Part shown: piece after piece, positions 32,292 through 43,611 of the stretch | Layout: each line of letters opens with the position of its first letter | Numbering within the stretch: position 1 is the first letter of the stretch | The notes under the pieces: generated by a model | Seen by the model: the letters and a program-made list of their open reading frames with translations, nothing else | Databases searched by the model: none | Told to the model about the DNA's origin: nothing | Program-made: the position numbers and the translations under genes | NCBI RefSeq assembly: GCF_038502225.1 | Contig: NC_091292.1 | Location: 50,648,444 to 50,712,443, forward strand | Length of the DNA stretch: 64,000 nucleotides | Source of the DNA: Cherax quadricarinatus | Taxonomy: Eukaryota; Arthropoda; Malacostraca; Decapoda; Parastacidae | Direction of reading: 5' to 3'

Positions 32292-33026
32292 CCTCTTCAA
32301 GGGGGCTCCTTGTTGTGGTGAAGAGGCTCTTGGTCTGAGGAATTAGACCTGTCGGTCTCCTTCCTCAGACCGAACCTAATTACCCCCCAATCCCCCCTTC
32401 CCTATCCCATCCTCCCCTTTTTCCTTTCCTCCTCCTCCTCCTCCTCCCCACCCCTCCCTTTTGCCCTTCCTCTTTTTGGCCTTTGGGATTTCTCCCACAG
32501 GCGCGCTGGTTCCTAGGTAGGGGAAAGGATATCGGGGTCCATCCCATTCTGTTGAGGTTATTGGCGGTGGCGTAGTTTGCTGTGGAATCTGGATCGCCTA
32601 GGGATGTCCCGATCCCTCTCCAGTATCCTGGAGTGTAGCTTTGGGTGTCTTTCGGGCGACGGGTGTATCTCTGGAAGCCACCTTTCGGATTCCGGGGGTG
32701 GTGGCCGAAGGAGGTATGCTTTGTGGCGGATATCCGCCCGCCCTCTCTTTTGTCCACTGAGGTAGCTCCGCAGATGTGAGGTTGCTATACCGGATTGCTG
32801 GTTTACTGGCATGAAGGGTAGGGTATGGCACGGGTTCCATGCTGCATCTGCGCTACTAGCGGTGCTGAGGTCCTCTTGGGCACGGAGGGAGATTTCCGGC
32901 ACTTTCATTCCTCCTGGGAACTATTCCTCCACGCTCCCCCCTTTTTTTATTCTTTTTTTTATTTTTATTTTCTTTTCTTCTTTCTTTTTTTTTCTTAAAA
33001 ACAAAAAGCAAAGGACTAACCTAACC
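32292..33026 (+). other. 5' UTR of the I-type element, with two terminal hairpins
   Basis: The first bases form CCTCTTCA (32292-32299) pairing with TGAAGAGG (32319-32326). Then GGTCTGAGGAA (32332-32342) pairs with TTCCTCAGACC (32361-32371). C- and T-rich runs follow (32938-32999). No ORF belongs here; minus-strand frames are shadows of the low-complexity sequence. Confidence 0.7.
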
Positions 33027-34956
33027 ATGGAGAACCCAATCCATGAACCCACTACCCCCGGGCCCCTTCTTGATACCGCACCCCATTCTGACCCTGCCTT
33101 GTTTTTAGACCACTCTTCGGACACTCCTGATGCCCCTGTACCTCTTGCTGGTGCTGTTTCCTCACCCGCTTCAGGTACTGGGGCTTCGACTGACTCCTTC
33201 GATTTGTCTGACCTCCGCTCTCCTTTGACTATGCTTCCGGCCTCTCCCTCTATGGTACGGCAATTTTCGAATAGCCAGCCCGTTTCACGACGGACCAACT
33301 GTGGTCCTACTCCTAAACACCAACGTCAATCTCCTGATGTTCCTTCGTTACCTTCCCATTCTACTCGGAAAAGACCGACACGTCATGCACTCCCTCTCCA
33401 CGTTCAGTTTCGGACCACACAATGGACTAAATTCTTTACTTTAAGACCGACTTCTTCTTCTGCCTATCTTTCTGACCATAGTATTGGCAAAGCGCTCCTG
33501 CGTCATGTTGGTAGAGCTATTTCATTTCATGCTCTCAAGAGCGGTATGCGCATTGTCACTGTCCAGAATGCTACCCAAGTTCATGATCTTTTTCTCCTTT
33601 CGCATATCGATACTACTCCTATCACTATTGAAAAACATCTTTCTCTCAATTCTTGTAGTGGTACTGTCATTCTGCCCCATACCATAGTCCAACAGAATTT
33701 CCAGTCATGTGGCAATGACATTCTTGAACAGCTGGAACTCCAGGATCTCCCAATCCTCAAAGTCGACACTTATGTCCTTCCTGCCCATGGGCGGAGACGT
33801 TACCCTTGCAATGTGGCTCGATTAACTTTCGACAGCCGAGAACTCCCGTCCTCTGTTTATGTCGCGGGACATAGGTTACAAGTTCCAAAGGTGATCCCTA
33901 CACCGCAACAGTGTAGAAATTGCTGGCGTTTTGGTCACCCAGCGAAATATTGAAGATCTATAGCCGAATGCCCAGTCTGTGGTGCCAACGACCATTCTAA
34001 TACATCTTGCAGTCAACCTCCATCTTGCCTTAATTGTAATGAAGCTCACCCTTCGTACTCCCACCGTTGCCAGGTCTACTTAAATGAGCGTGAAATCCGT
34101 TGCCTCAAAGAGGCAGAAGGTCTCCCTTATGCTATGGCAGTTACTCATCTCTGCCTCCAAGGAAGACTACCCCGTGTTTCTTATTCTCGTGTTTCAAAAT
34201 ATCCCCCCACTTCTGGGGTCCCATCTTCTGCAGCCTCCTCTGTTGTTACCCCTCCCATAGCCACTCTGGCATCTAGTCCTTTTGCTGTCCTTGGTTCTGA
34301 CGTCCCGACTACAACTCAGTCTGTTCTCACATCTTCGCGTCCTTCCTCACAAGCCCCAGTATCGACAAGACCTCGTACGACACCTTATACCAATCGCCCC
34401 TCTACTTCTCAGAAGTCCAAAAAATCCACATTGCTCAAATCTTCTTTGCCCCTTCCTTCCCTTCTTCCACCTCCACACTTTACCTTTCCAGTCTCTGTGC
34501 CTAGTTCTTTCCCTCTCTCTGACTATTACAAGTGTGGAGGTTCACCCTCCTCCTCGTACTATGCCTTCCACCCCCGTCCCCTCCCAAGTTTCTCCCTCTT
34601 CTGCCACCTCCCAAGTTTCTGCCTCTTCTGTCCCCCCCACACTTAATCTCCAGTCCCCTACACTCTTTCGTCCCCCTCTACTTTGGTACAGTCCATTACT
34701 GTCCCAATCTTTACTCACCCTCCTCCTTCTACCTCCAATATGGTCTCCCATACATCTTTGAATTCAGAAACACAAAGCCATTTCAGAATATATTGCCGAG
34801 ACTAAAAGTTCAATGGACACTGATTCACCTCCTGTTCCTTCTCTTCCCTCTCCTCCATCTTCACAACTCCATTCTTCGCAACGCTCCGTTCCTTCGCTGC
34901 TTGAATGTCTTCCAATGCCACCACACATTGACTTTTCTAACCCCTCTAGTCCGTAG
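33027..34956 (+). pseudogene. ORF1 (gag-like) of the I-type element
   Basis: ATG at 33027 in context AACCATGG. An acidic/Pro-rich start, then a conserved core (WTKFFTLRP, VTVQNATQVHDLF, ILPHTIVQQNF, VPKVIPTPQQCRNCWRFGHP). CCHC knuckle 1 is CRNCWRFGHPAKY followed by TGA (33952-33954) where the fourth ligand, a Cys (TGC/TGT), is expected. Knuckle 2 is CPVCGANDHSNTSC, knuckle 3 CLNCNEAHPSYSHRC, both in the same frame after the stop. A Ser/Pro-rich C-terminal tail shifts frame at least once near 34600-34760. The natural stop is TAG 34954-34956. Confidence 0.8.
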
Positions 34957-35000
34957 GTGCCCATCCCTACAGATTCCTGGTATTTTCTTCATTGCCAATC

Positions 35001-38000
35001 ATGGCCTATTTACAGTGGAATATCCGCGGCCTCAGGGGTAATTGGGGTGAGCTTCAGATGTTGCTTTCCAGGTTTTCCCCTGTTGGTGCTTGCTTACAAG
35101 AACCAAAATTACACTCAGCTGTTTTCCAACCTATCTCAGGCTATAATTTATTGTATTCTTCGGATCCTTTCTCAGATGGGACCTTTAATGAAAGTGCCCT
35201 TCTTCTACGCAATGATATTCTGTACTGTCAACTATTTGTCCACACCTCGCTGCATTACACTGCAGCCCGTATCCACTTGAATAAGTGGTTTACAATATGT
35301 TCTTTATATCTCTCTCTTTCTCGAGCATTTTCTATCCCAGATTTTGCCTTTCTAGTTTCATCCTTACCACCACCAGTTCTGTTACTTGGTGATTTTAACG
35401 CCCACCATTTCCTCTGGGGGATCTCATTGTGACTCAAGTGGCATCCAGTTGGAGGCTTTTCTCGCCTCTCATCCCCCTCCATGTTTTAAATATGGGTACT
35501 CCCACCCATTTTGATCCTCGTACTCATACTCTAACTTGCATCGATCTATCAGTCTGCTCTTCCTCCACTGCACTAGACTTCACCTGGTCTGTTCTACCAG
35601 ACTTACATGACAGCGATCATTTTCCAATCATTCTTACTTCTTCATATTCACTACCTTTCCGTAGCCCTCGCTGGCAATTTGATCGGGCAGATTGGGACCT
35701 TTACTTGCAACTCACTGCTTTTAGTGAGGTTCCTTCTTCATCCTCCACTGATGAGCTCCTACACCTCTTCTTGATGTCAGTTTATACCGCAGCTTCTCAT
35801 TCTATACCCCAAACCTCAGGCAGGCATTCTCAGAAGTGCGTGCCTTGGTGGTCTCCTGCTTCTGCTCGTGCAGTACTTTTGAAACGTGCTGCATGGGGCA
35901 GGTACCGATACAATAGAACCAATGAGACACTTCTTGATTTTAAGCAGAAGCGTGCGATCGCTCGCCGTGTCATTCATGATGCTAAACGCACTTGCAGGCG
36001 AGACTATGTTTCCACCATCACCTCTGCTTCCTCTATGAGTGCAGTCTGGAAAAAAGTGAGGAAATTGAGTGGTAAATACTCTCCTGACCCGGCTCCTGTT
36101 CTACGGGTCGCCAGTATTGATGTAGCAAATCCTCTTGACGTTGCTGTTGAAATAGGCACTCATCTGGTCTGTATTTCCCGGGGGCTCCATCTATGCCCCT
36201 CGTTTCTTTCCTCAAAGTCTGCCAGAGAGTTAGTACTCTTGGACTTTTCTTCTCTCAGAGAAGAACAGTATAATGTGCCTTTTACACTTCAGGAACTGGA
36301 GGCAACACTCTCAGCTTGCCGATCATCGGCAACTGGGCCTGACGACATTCATATTCGTATGTTACAACATTTACATCAGTCAGCCCTTGTAGTCCTCTTA
36401 CACCTCTTCAATCTTATTTGGGCACAAGGAGTTCTTCCCCAGCTGTGGAAATCTGCCATTATTCTCCCTTTCCGCAAAGCCGGGTACTAGAGGACATGAT
36501 GCCTCCCACTATCGTCCCATCGCTCTTACTAGTGCAGTTCGCAAAGTGATGGAACGTCTGGTAAATCGCCGTTTAATGTGGTATTTAGAGACACACAACA
36601 GTCTCTCCACTAGTCAATATGGCTTTCGTAAGGGCCGTTCTACCATAGACCCCTTACTACGCTTAGATAGGTATGTTCGTAATGCCTTTGCGAATAATCA
36701 CTCAGTTATTGCCATATTTTTTGACCTTTAGAAGGCATATGACACAACCTGGAGGTATAATATTTTGGCCCAAGCCCACTCCTTAGGCCCTCCGAGGCAA
36801 TCTACCATCCTTCCTTCAGAACTTTTTATCTGACAGACACTTCCGTGTTCGAGTCAATAATGTGCTTTCCCCGGACTTAGTCCAAGCTGAAGGTGTCCCT
36901 CAGGGATGTGTTCTGAGCACAACACTTTTTCTCCTTGCTATAAATGATTTGGCCTCTGTTCTTCCACCCAATATTTGGTCATCACTCTATGCTGATGACT
37001 TCACTATTGCTTGTGCAGGCGCTGAATGTCATCTCATTGCAGTTTCTCTCCAGCATGCAGTCGACCGTGTTTCCACTTGGGCCACCACGCATGGGTTTGA
37101 ATTTTCCAGTACCAAAACTCACCAAATTACTTTCACTAGACGCTCTGTCATCTCCGATCATCCTTTGTATCTCTATGGCTCCCGTATCCCCGAACGAGAT
37201 AGTCAGGTTTCTAGGCCTTCTCTTTAACCGTAGGTTATCCTGGAAACCTCACATTACCTTTCTGAAGGCAACTTGTCACAGCCGGCTAAACCTTCTTAAA
37301 ACCCTTGCTCATCTTTCATGGGGAGCTGATCGTCGAACTCTGTTTCGCCTACATTCAGCCCTCGTTTTATCGAAACTCGATTATGGTGACCAGATTTATT
37401 CAGCGGCCTCTCCTGCTACTCTCTCTAGCCTTAACCCCATCCATCACCAAGGATTACGTTTATACCTTGGTGCTTTTCGCTCTTCCCCTGTTAAGAGCCT
37501 CTATGCAGAAGCGAATGTTCCATCCTTGTCTGATCGCCGTGATGCCCATTGCCTTCGCTACTATGTACGCTCTCACGATCTCCATAATCCTTCCATTTAT
37601 AGAATGGTCACCGATATTAGTAGACATTCTTTATTTGTTTGCCGCCCCTGTTTGCTCCGTCCCTTTTCTCTTCGCTTACATTCGCTCTTGTTTTCCCTTC
37701 AGTTACCACCTTTATATGTTCATGTAGCATCTCACTTTTCCCTATCCCCCTGGGAAGTTCCAGCTGTTCGGGTCTGTTCTTTCTCACTCCCTTGCTCGAA
37801 AGCCCAACTGCCTATGGTGGCTTCCCGCTCTCTTTTTCTTGATCACTTCCACTCTCATTCTCATGCAATCGCTGTGTACACAGATGGCTCTAATTCTTCA
37901 GACGGCATCGGATTCGCAGCAGTGTTTCCGGACAGCGTCGTGCGGGGGCATTTACCATCTTCAGCTAGCATTTTTACTGCTGAATTGTATGCCATTCTTG

Positions 38001-38671
38001 CAGCACTTATTCGTATCGCATCTATGCCCGTGTCATCATTTGTGGTAATCTCAGACTGCCTTAGTGCTCTACAGGCAATACGAAAATTTGATACATCTCG
38101 CCCCCCAGTTCTCCGTATCCAACTTTGGCTACGCCGTATCTCTACCAAGCAAAAAGATATTTTTTTTGTTGGGTCCCTGGTCATGTCGACGTACAGGGCA
38201 ATGAACAGGCAGACACTGCTGCGCGGTCAGCAGTACATGACCTACCAATTTCCTATAGAGGTGTTCCATTTCTGGACTATTTTGCTACAATAGCTACCCA
38301 CCTTCACACCCGTTGGCAACAATGTTGGTCAACTCTGCTTGGTAACAAACTTCATTCTATTAAACCGAGCATAGGTTACTGGCTGTCTTCTTGTCATCAG
38401 TGCCGAGGTTGGGAGACCACTCTCTCCCGCCTTTGCATTGGCAACACTCACCTTACTCATGGAGAGGCACCCTGTTCCTCTCTCTGAGCAGTGTCAAGTT
38501 CCAGTATCGATTAGCCACATTCTCTATCAATGAGCACGCAGAATTTACCTCCAACGTCGTCTTCGTTCTACTACTCTCTCTTTACCTTCCCTTCTTGCTG
38601 ATGGACCCTCCTTTAATCCTGACTCTCTCATTGACTTCTTGACAACGACTGATTTACTCCACAAACTCTGA
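35001..38671 (+). pseudogene. ORF2 of the I-type element: APE, reverse transcriptase, RNase H
   Basis: ATG 35001. APE: LQWNIRGLRGN, QEPKL (Glu), LLGDFNAHHFLWG (Asp/Asn) and, after a frameshift near 35425, LHDSDHFPIIL (Asp-His). RT: TGPDDIHIRML near 36333, YGFRKGRSTIDPLL near 36620, motif A FFDL*KAYDTTW with a TAG at 36729-36731, motif B EGVPQGCVLSTTLF near 36890, motif C YADDF near 36990. RNase H: VYTDGSNSSDG (first Asp), AELYAIL (Glu), VISDCLSAL (Asp), and after a frameshift WVPGHVDVQGNEQADTAA (final Asp). C-terminal CEQC..SISHIL knuckle-like region. Frameshifts near 35425, 36485, 36800, 37220, 38165 and 38485. Confidence 0.82.
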
Positions 38672-38876
38672 TGATGATACCTTTCGCACTCCCCTCAGCC
38701 CTTTCTAGCTCAGTCTCTTGCTGCCCTTTACCCTTTCACCATCCACTGCCCCGCTGTTATCCGTAACCTATTACTCATCCATCTCCCTTTTGCCACCTGA
38801 TGCCCTCACTTCCTTCCTGCCCTGCAGCGCTGTATAGCCCTTGTGACTTAGCGCTTCTTTTTGATTATAATAATAA
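38672..38876 (+). other. 3' UTR and tail of the I-type element
   Basis: Non-coding; ends GCGCTGTATAGCCC...TTAGCGCTTC...TTGATTATAATAATAA directly before the right TSD. Confidence 0.75.
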
Positions 38877-38890
38877 TCCATTAAAATTGT

Positions 38891-39159
38891 ACTTAAAATA
38901 TATACATCCAGGCATTTTTAACCTTGAAATTATATACATAATAGTAATACAATTTCCATTGTAGTAGCGCACTTAACAAAACTAGATACATTAGCAGAGT
39001 TCTGCTAACTCTACTCAATACAATAGTTCCATAACGCGAACAAATGTTAGGGTTGTCGCCTGGGGGGTTAGTGTATTTCGTACCCGAAGGTTTTCCTGCG
39101 AGCAGTAGTGCCAAACCGGCGAGTTTGGTCTAAAATGCAAAGATGTTTTCAGCGAATAA
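38891..39159. other. Unassigned stretch
   Basis: Sequence between the right TSD of the I-type element and the next SINE-like repeat. No feature recognised. Confidence 0.35.
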
Positions 39160-39345
39160 ACAGATTATGATTATTATAATAATCATGGGGAGCACTAAAC
39201 CTGTAGGATTGTATAGCGCATGTGGGGGGGATGGAAGGTATTCAGACTCAATTCAGGGAACCGAAGCACAGATCCAATTCCGTAGACCGAGAGCCCCACA
39301 CCAGCGTCAAGACACCTCCCTTAAGGGGCGCGAATAAGCAGAGTT
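39160..39345 (-). mobile_element. Tail-sharing SINE-like repeat, second good copy
   Basis: Starts (plus strand) ATTATTATAATAATCATGGGG, AGCACTAAACC, GTAGGATTGTATAGCGC. The body GAACCGAAGCACAGATCC, GAGAGCCCCACACCAGCGTC matches the 30978 copy (GAACTGGAGCACAGATCC, AGAGCCCCTCAC). Plus-strand order places the shared tail first, so the element is on the minus strand. Confidence 0.6.
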
Positions 39346-39360
39346 AAAATTTGTTACTGC

Positions 39361-39386
<26 letters not shown>
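39361..39386. repeat. Poly(A) run
   Basis: 26 consecutive A residues; no element clearly ends here. Confidence 0.9.
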
Positions 39387-39391
<5 letters not shown>

Positions 39392-39467
39392 AAAAGAATC
39401 CGAACTTTTAAATAATTTTAAATAAATTTAAGCTGACCTATGATACATAAACCAATGTAGCTAAAGG

Positions 39468-39567
<100 letters not shown>

Positions 39568-39576
39568 AAGATCACA

Positions 39577-39643
39577 GTGGTGGCCTATACTTAACTCGAG
39601 TGGTGACCTGTACTTAACTCAGTGGTGACCTGTACTTAACTCT
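39577..39643 (+). promoter_or_regulatory. 5' UTR monomer array of CR1
   Basis: Three tandem units of GTGGTGACCTGTACTTAACTC type at 39577, 39600 and 39622, just after the (TA)n tract and 41 bases before the ORF1 ATG. Tandem monomers at LINE 5' ends often act as promoters; that role here is inference. Confidence 0.5.
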
Positions 39644-39683
39644 GTGAAGAAGTGTCCTGTGTGCTCCCGTGGACTGAACCAAG

Positions 39684-40518
39684 ATGCCCTCCATCGAGCA
39701 ACTTTACCAGCAACTTAAGGAAGAATTGAGGGTAGCGAAGATGGAGATACGGCGATTGACCGAGGAAAACAAGAGGATTCGTAGTAGTCCTCCTGTTTCG
39801 AGTCCTCAGGTCAAGAAGGGATCATGGTCAGTGGCTGGACAGCAGGGGACGACGAAGTTGACGATCAAGAAGACGAATGGAAAGCCAGAAATGATGAAGA
39901 AGAAAGAAACTGCTCTGGAAACTCCTGTGGAAACCAACGCATTCTCGGTGCTACCCGACGAATGTGAGTCGACTACTGGGATCGTCACGACGAACGACAA
40001 CAAGGAAGGCAAGAATATTGTTGTTGTTGGGGATAGCCAGGTTAGATACATGGATAGGGCATTCTGCTTGAAGGACAGGAGTAGGAGACAGAGGGTTGCT
40101 TTCCTGGGGCTGGGATGGAGGACATTGTTAGGCAGCTTGACAGCATCATGAACGGTAATGGGATCAATCCTATTATTTGCCTCAGTGCTGGAGGCAATGA
40201 TGTAGGCAAGCGTAGAGGTGAGGATTTAGTTAGAAAGTTCAGGACAGCTATAGACATAATTAGGAAGAAGTGGGGGGCGCCCTGTTGTATGTGGCATTTT
40301 GCCAAGAAGAGGTGTTGGTAATGAATGGTTGTCCAGAGCAATTGGTATTAATTGTTGGCTGGATAAACACTAAGGATAATGCAGTACCATTCATTGACAA
40401 CTGGGACAACGTCTATGGCCGAAATGACATGTATGCCAGGGATGGGGTTCACTTATCCAGGGTAGGTGTGGGTTTTCTTGCTAACTCAGTTGAGGGGGTT
40501 GTTAGGACTTTAAACTAA
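39684..40518 (+). pseudogene. CR1 ORF1 with SGNH/GDSL esterase-like domain
   Basis: ATG 39684 (AAGATGCC). An N-terminal coiled coil (LYQQLKEELRVAKMEIRRL, residues about 7-30) and a basic linker lead into the esterase domain. Block I is VVVGDSQVRYMD (nucleophile Ser) near 40020, block III is SAGGNDVG (Asn) near 40190, and block V is DGVHLSRVG (Asp and His) near 40442. Three frames are needed: 39684-40105, 40115-40295, 40285-40518. Frameshifts near 40105 and 40290 break an otherwise conserved CR1 esterase ORF1. Confidence 0.78.
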
Positions 40519-40532
40519 GATTAGTTAGAGGT

Positions 40533-43485
40533 ATGGGTTTAGAAATGATAAATAATGAGTATGGATATATTGACTTATGCTCTGATATTAAGAATCTTAA
40601 TAGTAACTGTCATGGAGTAACTCTGGGTAATGATAATTTCAGAAATTGTGTAAAAACAAAGATGAATAGAAAAAATGTGCAGAAGAAAAAACATATGATG
40701 GTATTTTATGCTAACAGTCGAAGTACAAGAAATAAAATTAATGAACTACGTTTGGTAGCATGTGCTGGGAACTTTGATATCATTGCATTAACTGAAACTT
40801 GGTATGATTTAAAGAGTCGGGATATGACTGCTGAGTGTAATATTCATGGATTTAAGTTGTTCAATGTGGATAGATGTAATGGGAAGGGGGGAGGAGTTGC
40901 ATTGTATGTTCGAGAAAATATTAATTGTTGCATAAAAACAGGTATAAAAATAGATGGAGCAGTAACAGTCTGTTTGGGTAGAGTTCGTGGAGGGTCAAGA
41001 AAAACTAATTCTAGGTGTAATATACCGACCTCCAGGCTTGGATCACGATAGAGGGAGTCTTCTTTGGGACGAAATTGTTAGGGCTTCTGGACACAGTAAC
41101 ATAGTCATAGTAGGGGACTTTAACTTTAGTCAAATTGACTGGAATTCTTTGACAGGTAATCTAGAGTCCAGTGACTTTATGGAAACAGTTCAGGACTGTT
41201 TTCTGAAACAGAGTGTAACTGAGCTTACCAGGGGTAATAATTTGCTAGACCTAGTCTTGTCAAATAAGGAAACACTCGTGAATAATCTGGAGATCACTGA
41301 AGAGCTTGGCGCAAGTGATCACAAATCCATCACTTTTAGCATTAATTGGGAATGCAAGAATAATGATAAAAATCCCTGATTTTCGTTCTGCCGATTATAA
41401 TGGACTAATCTTGATCTGTCTAATCTTGATTGGGGTTATCTAGCTAATGATTTTATTGACGATAATCATACTTATGAATATGAAGGGATCTGCTTTTATG
41501 ATTGTTTTCTTAATAATGTACACAGTGCCCAGAGTATAAACATTCCTCAGAGAGAAATTAGGTCTAATAATAACGATCCCAAATGGGTTAACAGGAGGCT
41601 AAAGCATCTATTAGGGAAGAAAAGGGGAATTTATAGGCGCATCAGAAGAGGAGAGGTTAACCTTACTGACCAATATGTTCAGCTTAAAAGAGAAGTAAAA
41701 AAGGCGATTAGAAAGGCTAAACGTGACTATGAAATTAGAGTTGCTAATGAATCAAAGACTAATCCAAAGGGGTTCTTTCAAGTGTATAGGACGAAGGTGA
41801 AGGAAAAAGTAGGACCTCTAAAAACTGGGAATGGACAGCTGACAGATAATGAACTGGAAATGTGTTGCTTATTTAATGACTATTTGTTGTCAGTTTTTAC
41901 ACAGGAAGATGTAAATGAGATTCCAGTAATTAACAATTATTTAGTTCCTGATGAATTTAAGTTAACTAATATTACTGTCACGAGGGACATGGTTATTAAA
42001 CAGATAGACAAACTGAAACAAAATAAGTCCCTGGGACCCGATGAGTTGTTTTCCAGGGTACTTAAGGAATGCAAGATGGAGCTTAGTCAGCCATTAACGA
42101 GTGTATTCAATGCGTCCATCCTTACCGGTGTTGTGCCAGAGTTGTGGAAGTTGGCTAATGTGGTTCCTATATTCAAATCAGGGGATAAGTCCGCTCCTTC
42201 AAATTACCGTCCAATAAGCCTGACATCTATAGTGGGCAAGTTATTAAAATCAATTATAGCTGACATTATCAGAAGTCACCTTGAAGAGCATAACTTGATA
42301 AATGAATCTCAGCATGGATTCACGAGAGGTCGTTCCTGCCTGACAAACTTACTGACGTTCTTCAATAGAACATTTGAGGCAGTTGACAGTGATAAGGAAT
42401 ATGATATTGTTTATTTGGATTTTAGTAAAGCCTTCGATAGAGTACCTCACAAGAGACTCTTAAGAAAAGTGGCAGCTCATGGTATAGGAGGTAAAGTTCT
42501 AGCATGGATTGAGGCATGGCTTACCAATAGAAAGCAGAGAGTTACCATTAATGGAGTGAAATCTGAATGGGGATTAGTCACTAGTGGCGTTCCACAAGGA
42601 TCAGTTTTAGGCCCTCTCTTGTTCATAATTTACATTAATGACCTTGATGAAGGGATTACGAGTGACATGAGTAAATTTGCTGATGATACAAAGATAGGCC
42701 GTATAATTCACTCTGAGGAGGATATCAATGAACTCCAGGACGATTTGGACAAATTAATGTCTTGGTCTGAAAAATGGCAGATGAAGTTTAATGTGGATAA
42801 GTGTAAGGTACTTGCCCTTGGTAATGAAAATAACCCTCGAACCTATAATCTAAGTGAAGTAGAGCTTGATCATACAGAATGTGAAAAAGACTTGGGAGTC
42901 ATGGTAAGCAGAAATCTAAAGCCAAGACAGCAGTGCCTTAGTGTGTGCAACAAGGCCAACAGATTACTTGGCTTTATCTCAAGAAGTATAAGTAACAGAA
43001 GTCCAAAAGTTATTTTACAGCTCTATACATCACTAGTGAGGCCTCATTTAGATTATGCTGCTCAGTTTTGGTCCCCTTACAACAGGATGGACATAGACTC
43101 ATTAGAGAACATACAGAGAAGAATGACTAAAATGATTTACTGTGTAAGGAACCTCCCATATGAAGACAGACTCAAAGCCTTAAATCTCTACTCTCTGGAG
43201 AGACGTAGAATGAGGGAAGATATCATTGAAGTGTATAAGTGGATGACGGGCATAAACAAGGGAGATATTAATAAAGTACTGAGGGTGTCGAACCAGGTAA
43301 GAACCAGGAATAATGGATTTAAGTTGGATAAATTTAGATTTAGAAAGGACATAGGTAAGTACTGGTTTTCTAACAGAGTTGTAGATGCGTGGAACAGTCT
43401 TCCCAGTGGAGTGATAGAGGCTAGGACCTTGGGTAGCTTTAAGAAGAGACTGGACAAATATATGAGTGGGAGGGGCTGGGTTTGA
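40533..43485 (+). pseudogene. CR1 ORF2: APE endonuclease and reverse transcriptase
   Basis: ATG 40533, 15 bases after the ORF1 stop. APE: FYANSRSTRNKINEL, ALTETWYD (Glu), and after a frameshift near 40990 GVIYRPPG, VGDFNFSQIDW (Asp/Asn), GASDHKSITF (Asp-His). A second lesion lies at 41379-41400. The rest (41782-43485, 567 codons) is open: PIFKSGDKSAPSNYRPISL, HGFTRGRSCLTNLL, motif A LDFSKAFDRVPH, motif B SGVPQGSVLGPLL, motif C KFADDTK near 42675. The C-terminus has LVRPHLDYAAQFWSPY and WNSLPSGVIEA. The RT domain looks intact; the APE half is damaged. Confidence 0.87.
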
Positions 43486-43611
43486 TTGGTGTCATTGACT
43501 ACGGGAGTTATTTCTAGGGAAGCTTAAGGTAGTAGTCGTTTTGATAAGGACCTGCCTCGCATGGGCCAGTAGGCCTTCTGCAGTGTTCCTCCATTCTTAT
43601 GTTCTTATGTT

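Larger units (their letters stand above)
32278..38890 (+). mobile_element. I-superfamily (Nimb/I-like) non-LTR element, full length with 14-bp TSD
   Basis: TCCATTAAAATTGT at 32278-32291 is repeated exactly at 38877-38890. Between them lie a structured 5' UTR, a gag-like ORF1 with three CCHC knuckles, ORF2 with APE, RT and RNase H, and a 3' end TTGATTATAATAATAA. RNase H plus multi-knuckle ORF1 is the I-superfamily arrangement. The element is 6.58 kb and structurally complete, but both ORFs are broken. Confidence 0.88.
39575..43611 (+). mobile_element. CR1 non-LTR retrotransposon, nearly complete
   Basis: 5' UTR with three 22-23-bp monomers, ORF1 with an SGNH-esterase-like domain, APE-RT ORF2, and a 3' end of TTCTTATG repeats (43594-43611), the octamer-type tail typical of CR1. 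The esterase ORF1 plus octamer tail make CR1 the best assignment. Both ORFs carry a few frameshifts. Confidence 0.85.

Noticed and set aside
32811..33026. N-terminal extension of the I-element ORF1 upstream of ATG 33027
   Set aside because: The extended frame runs through 5' UTR low-complexity T-rich sequence encoding Phe/Ile runs. The ATG at 33027 has a good context, and ordinary gag-like sequence starts there.
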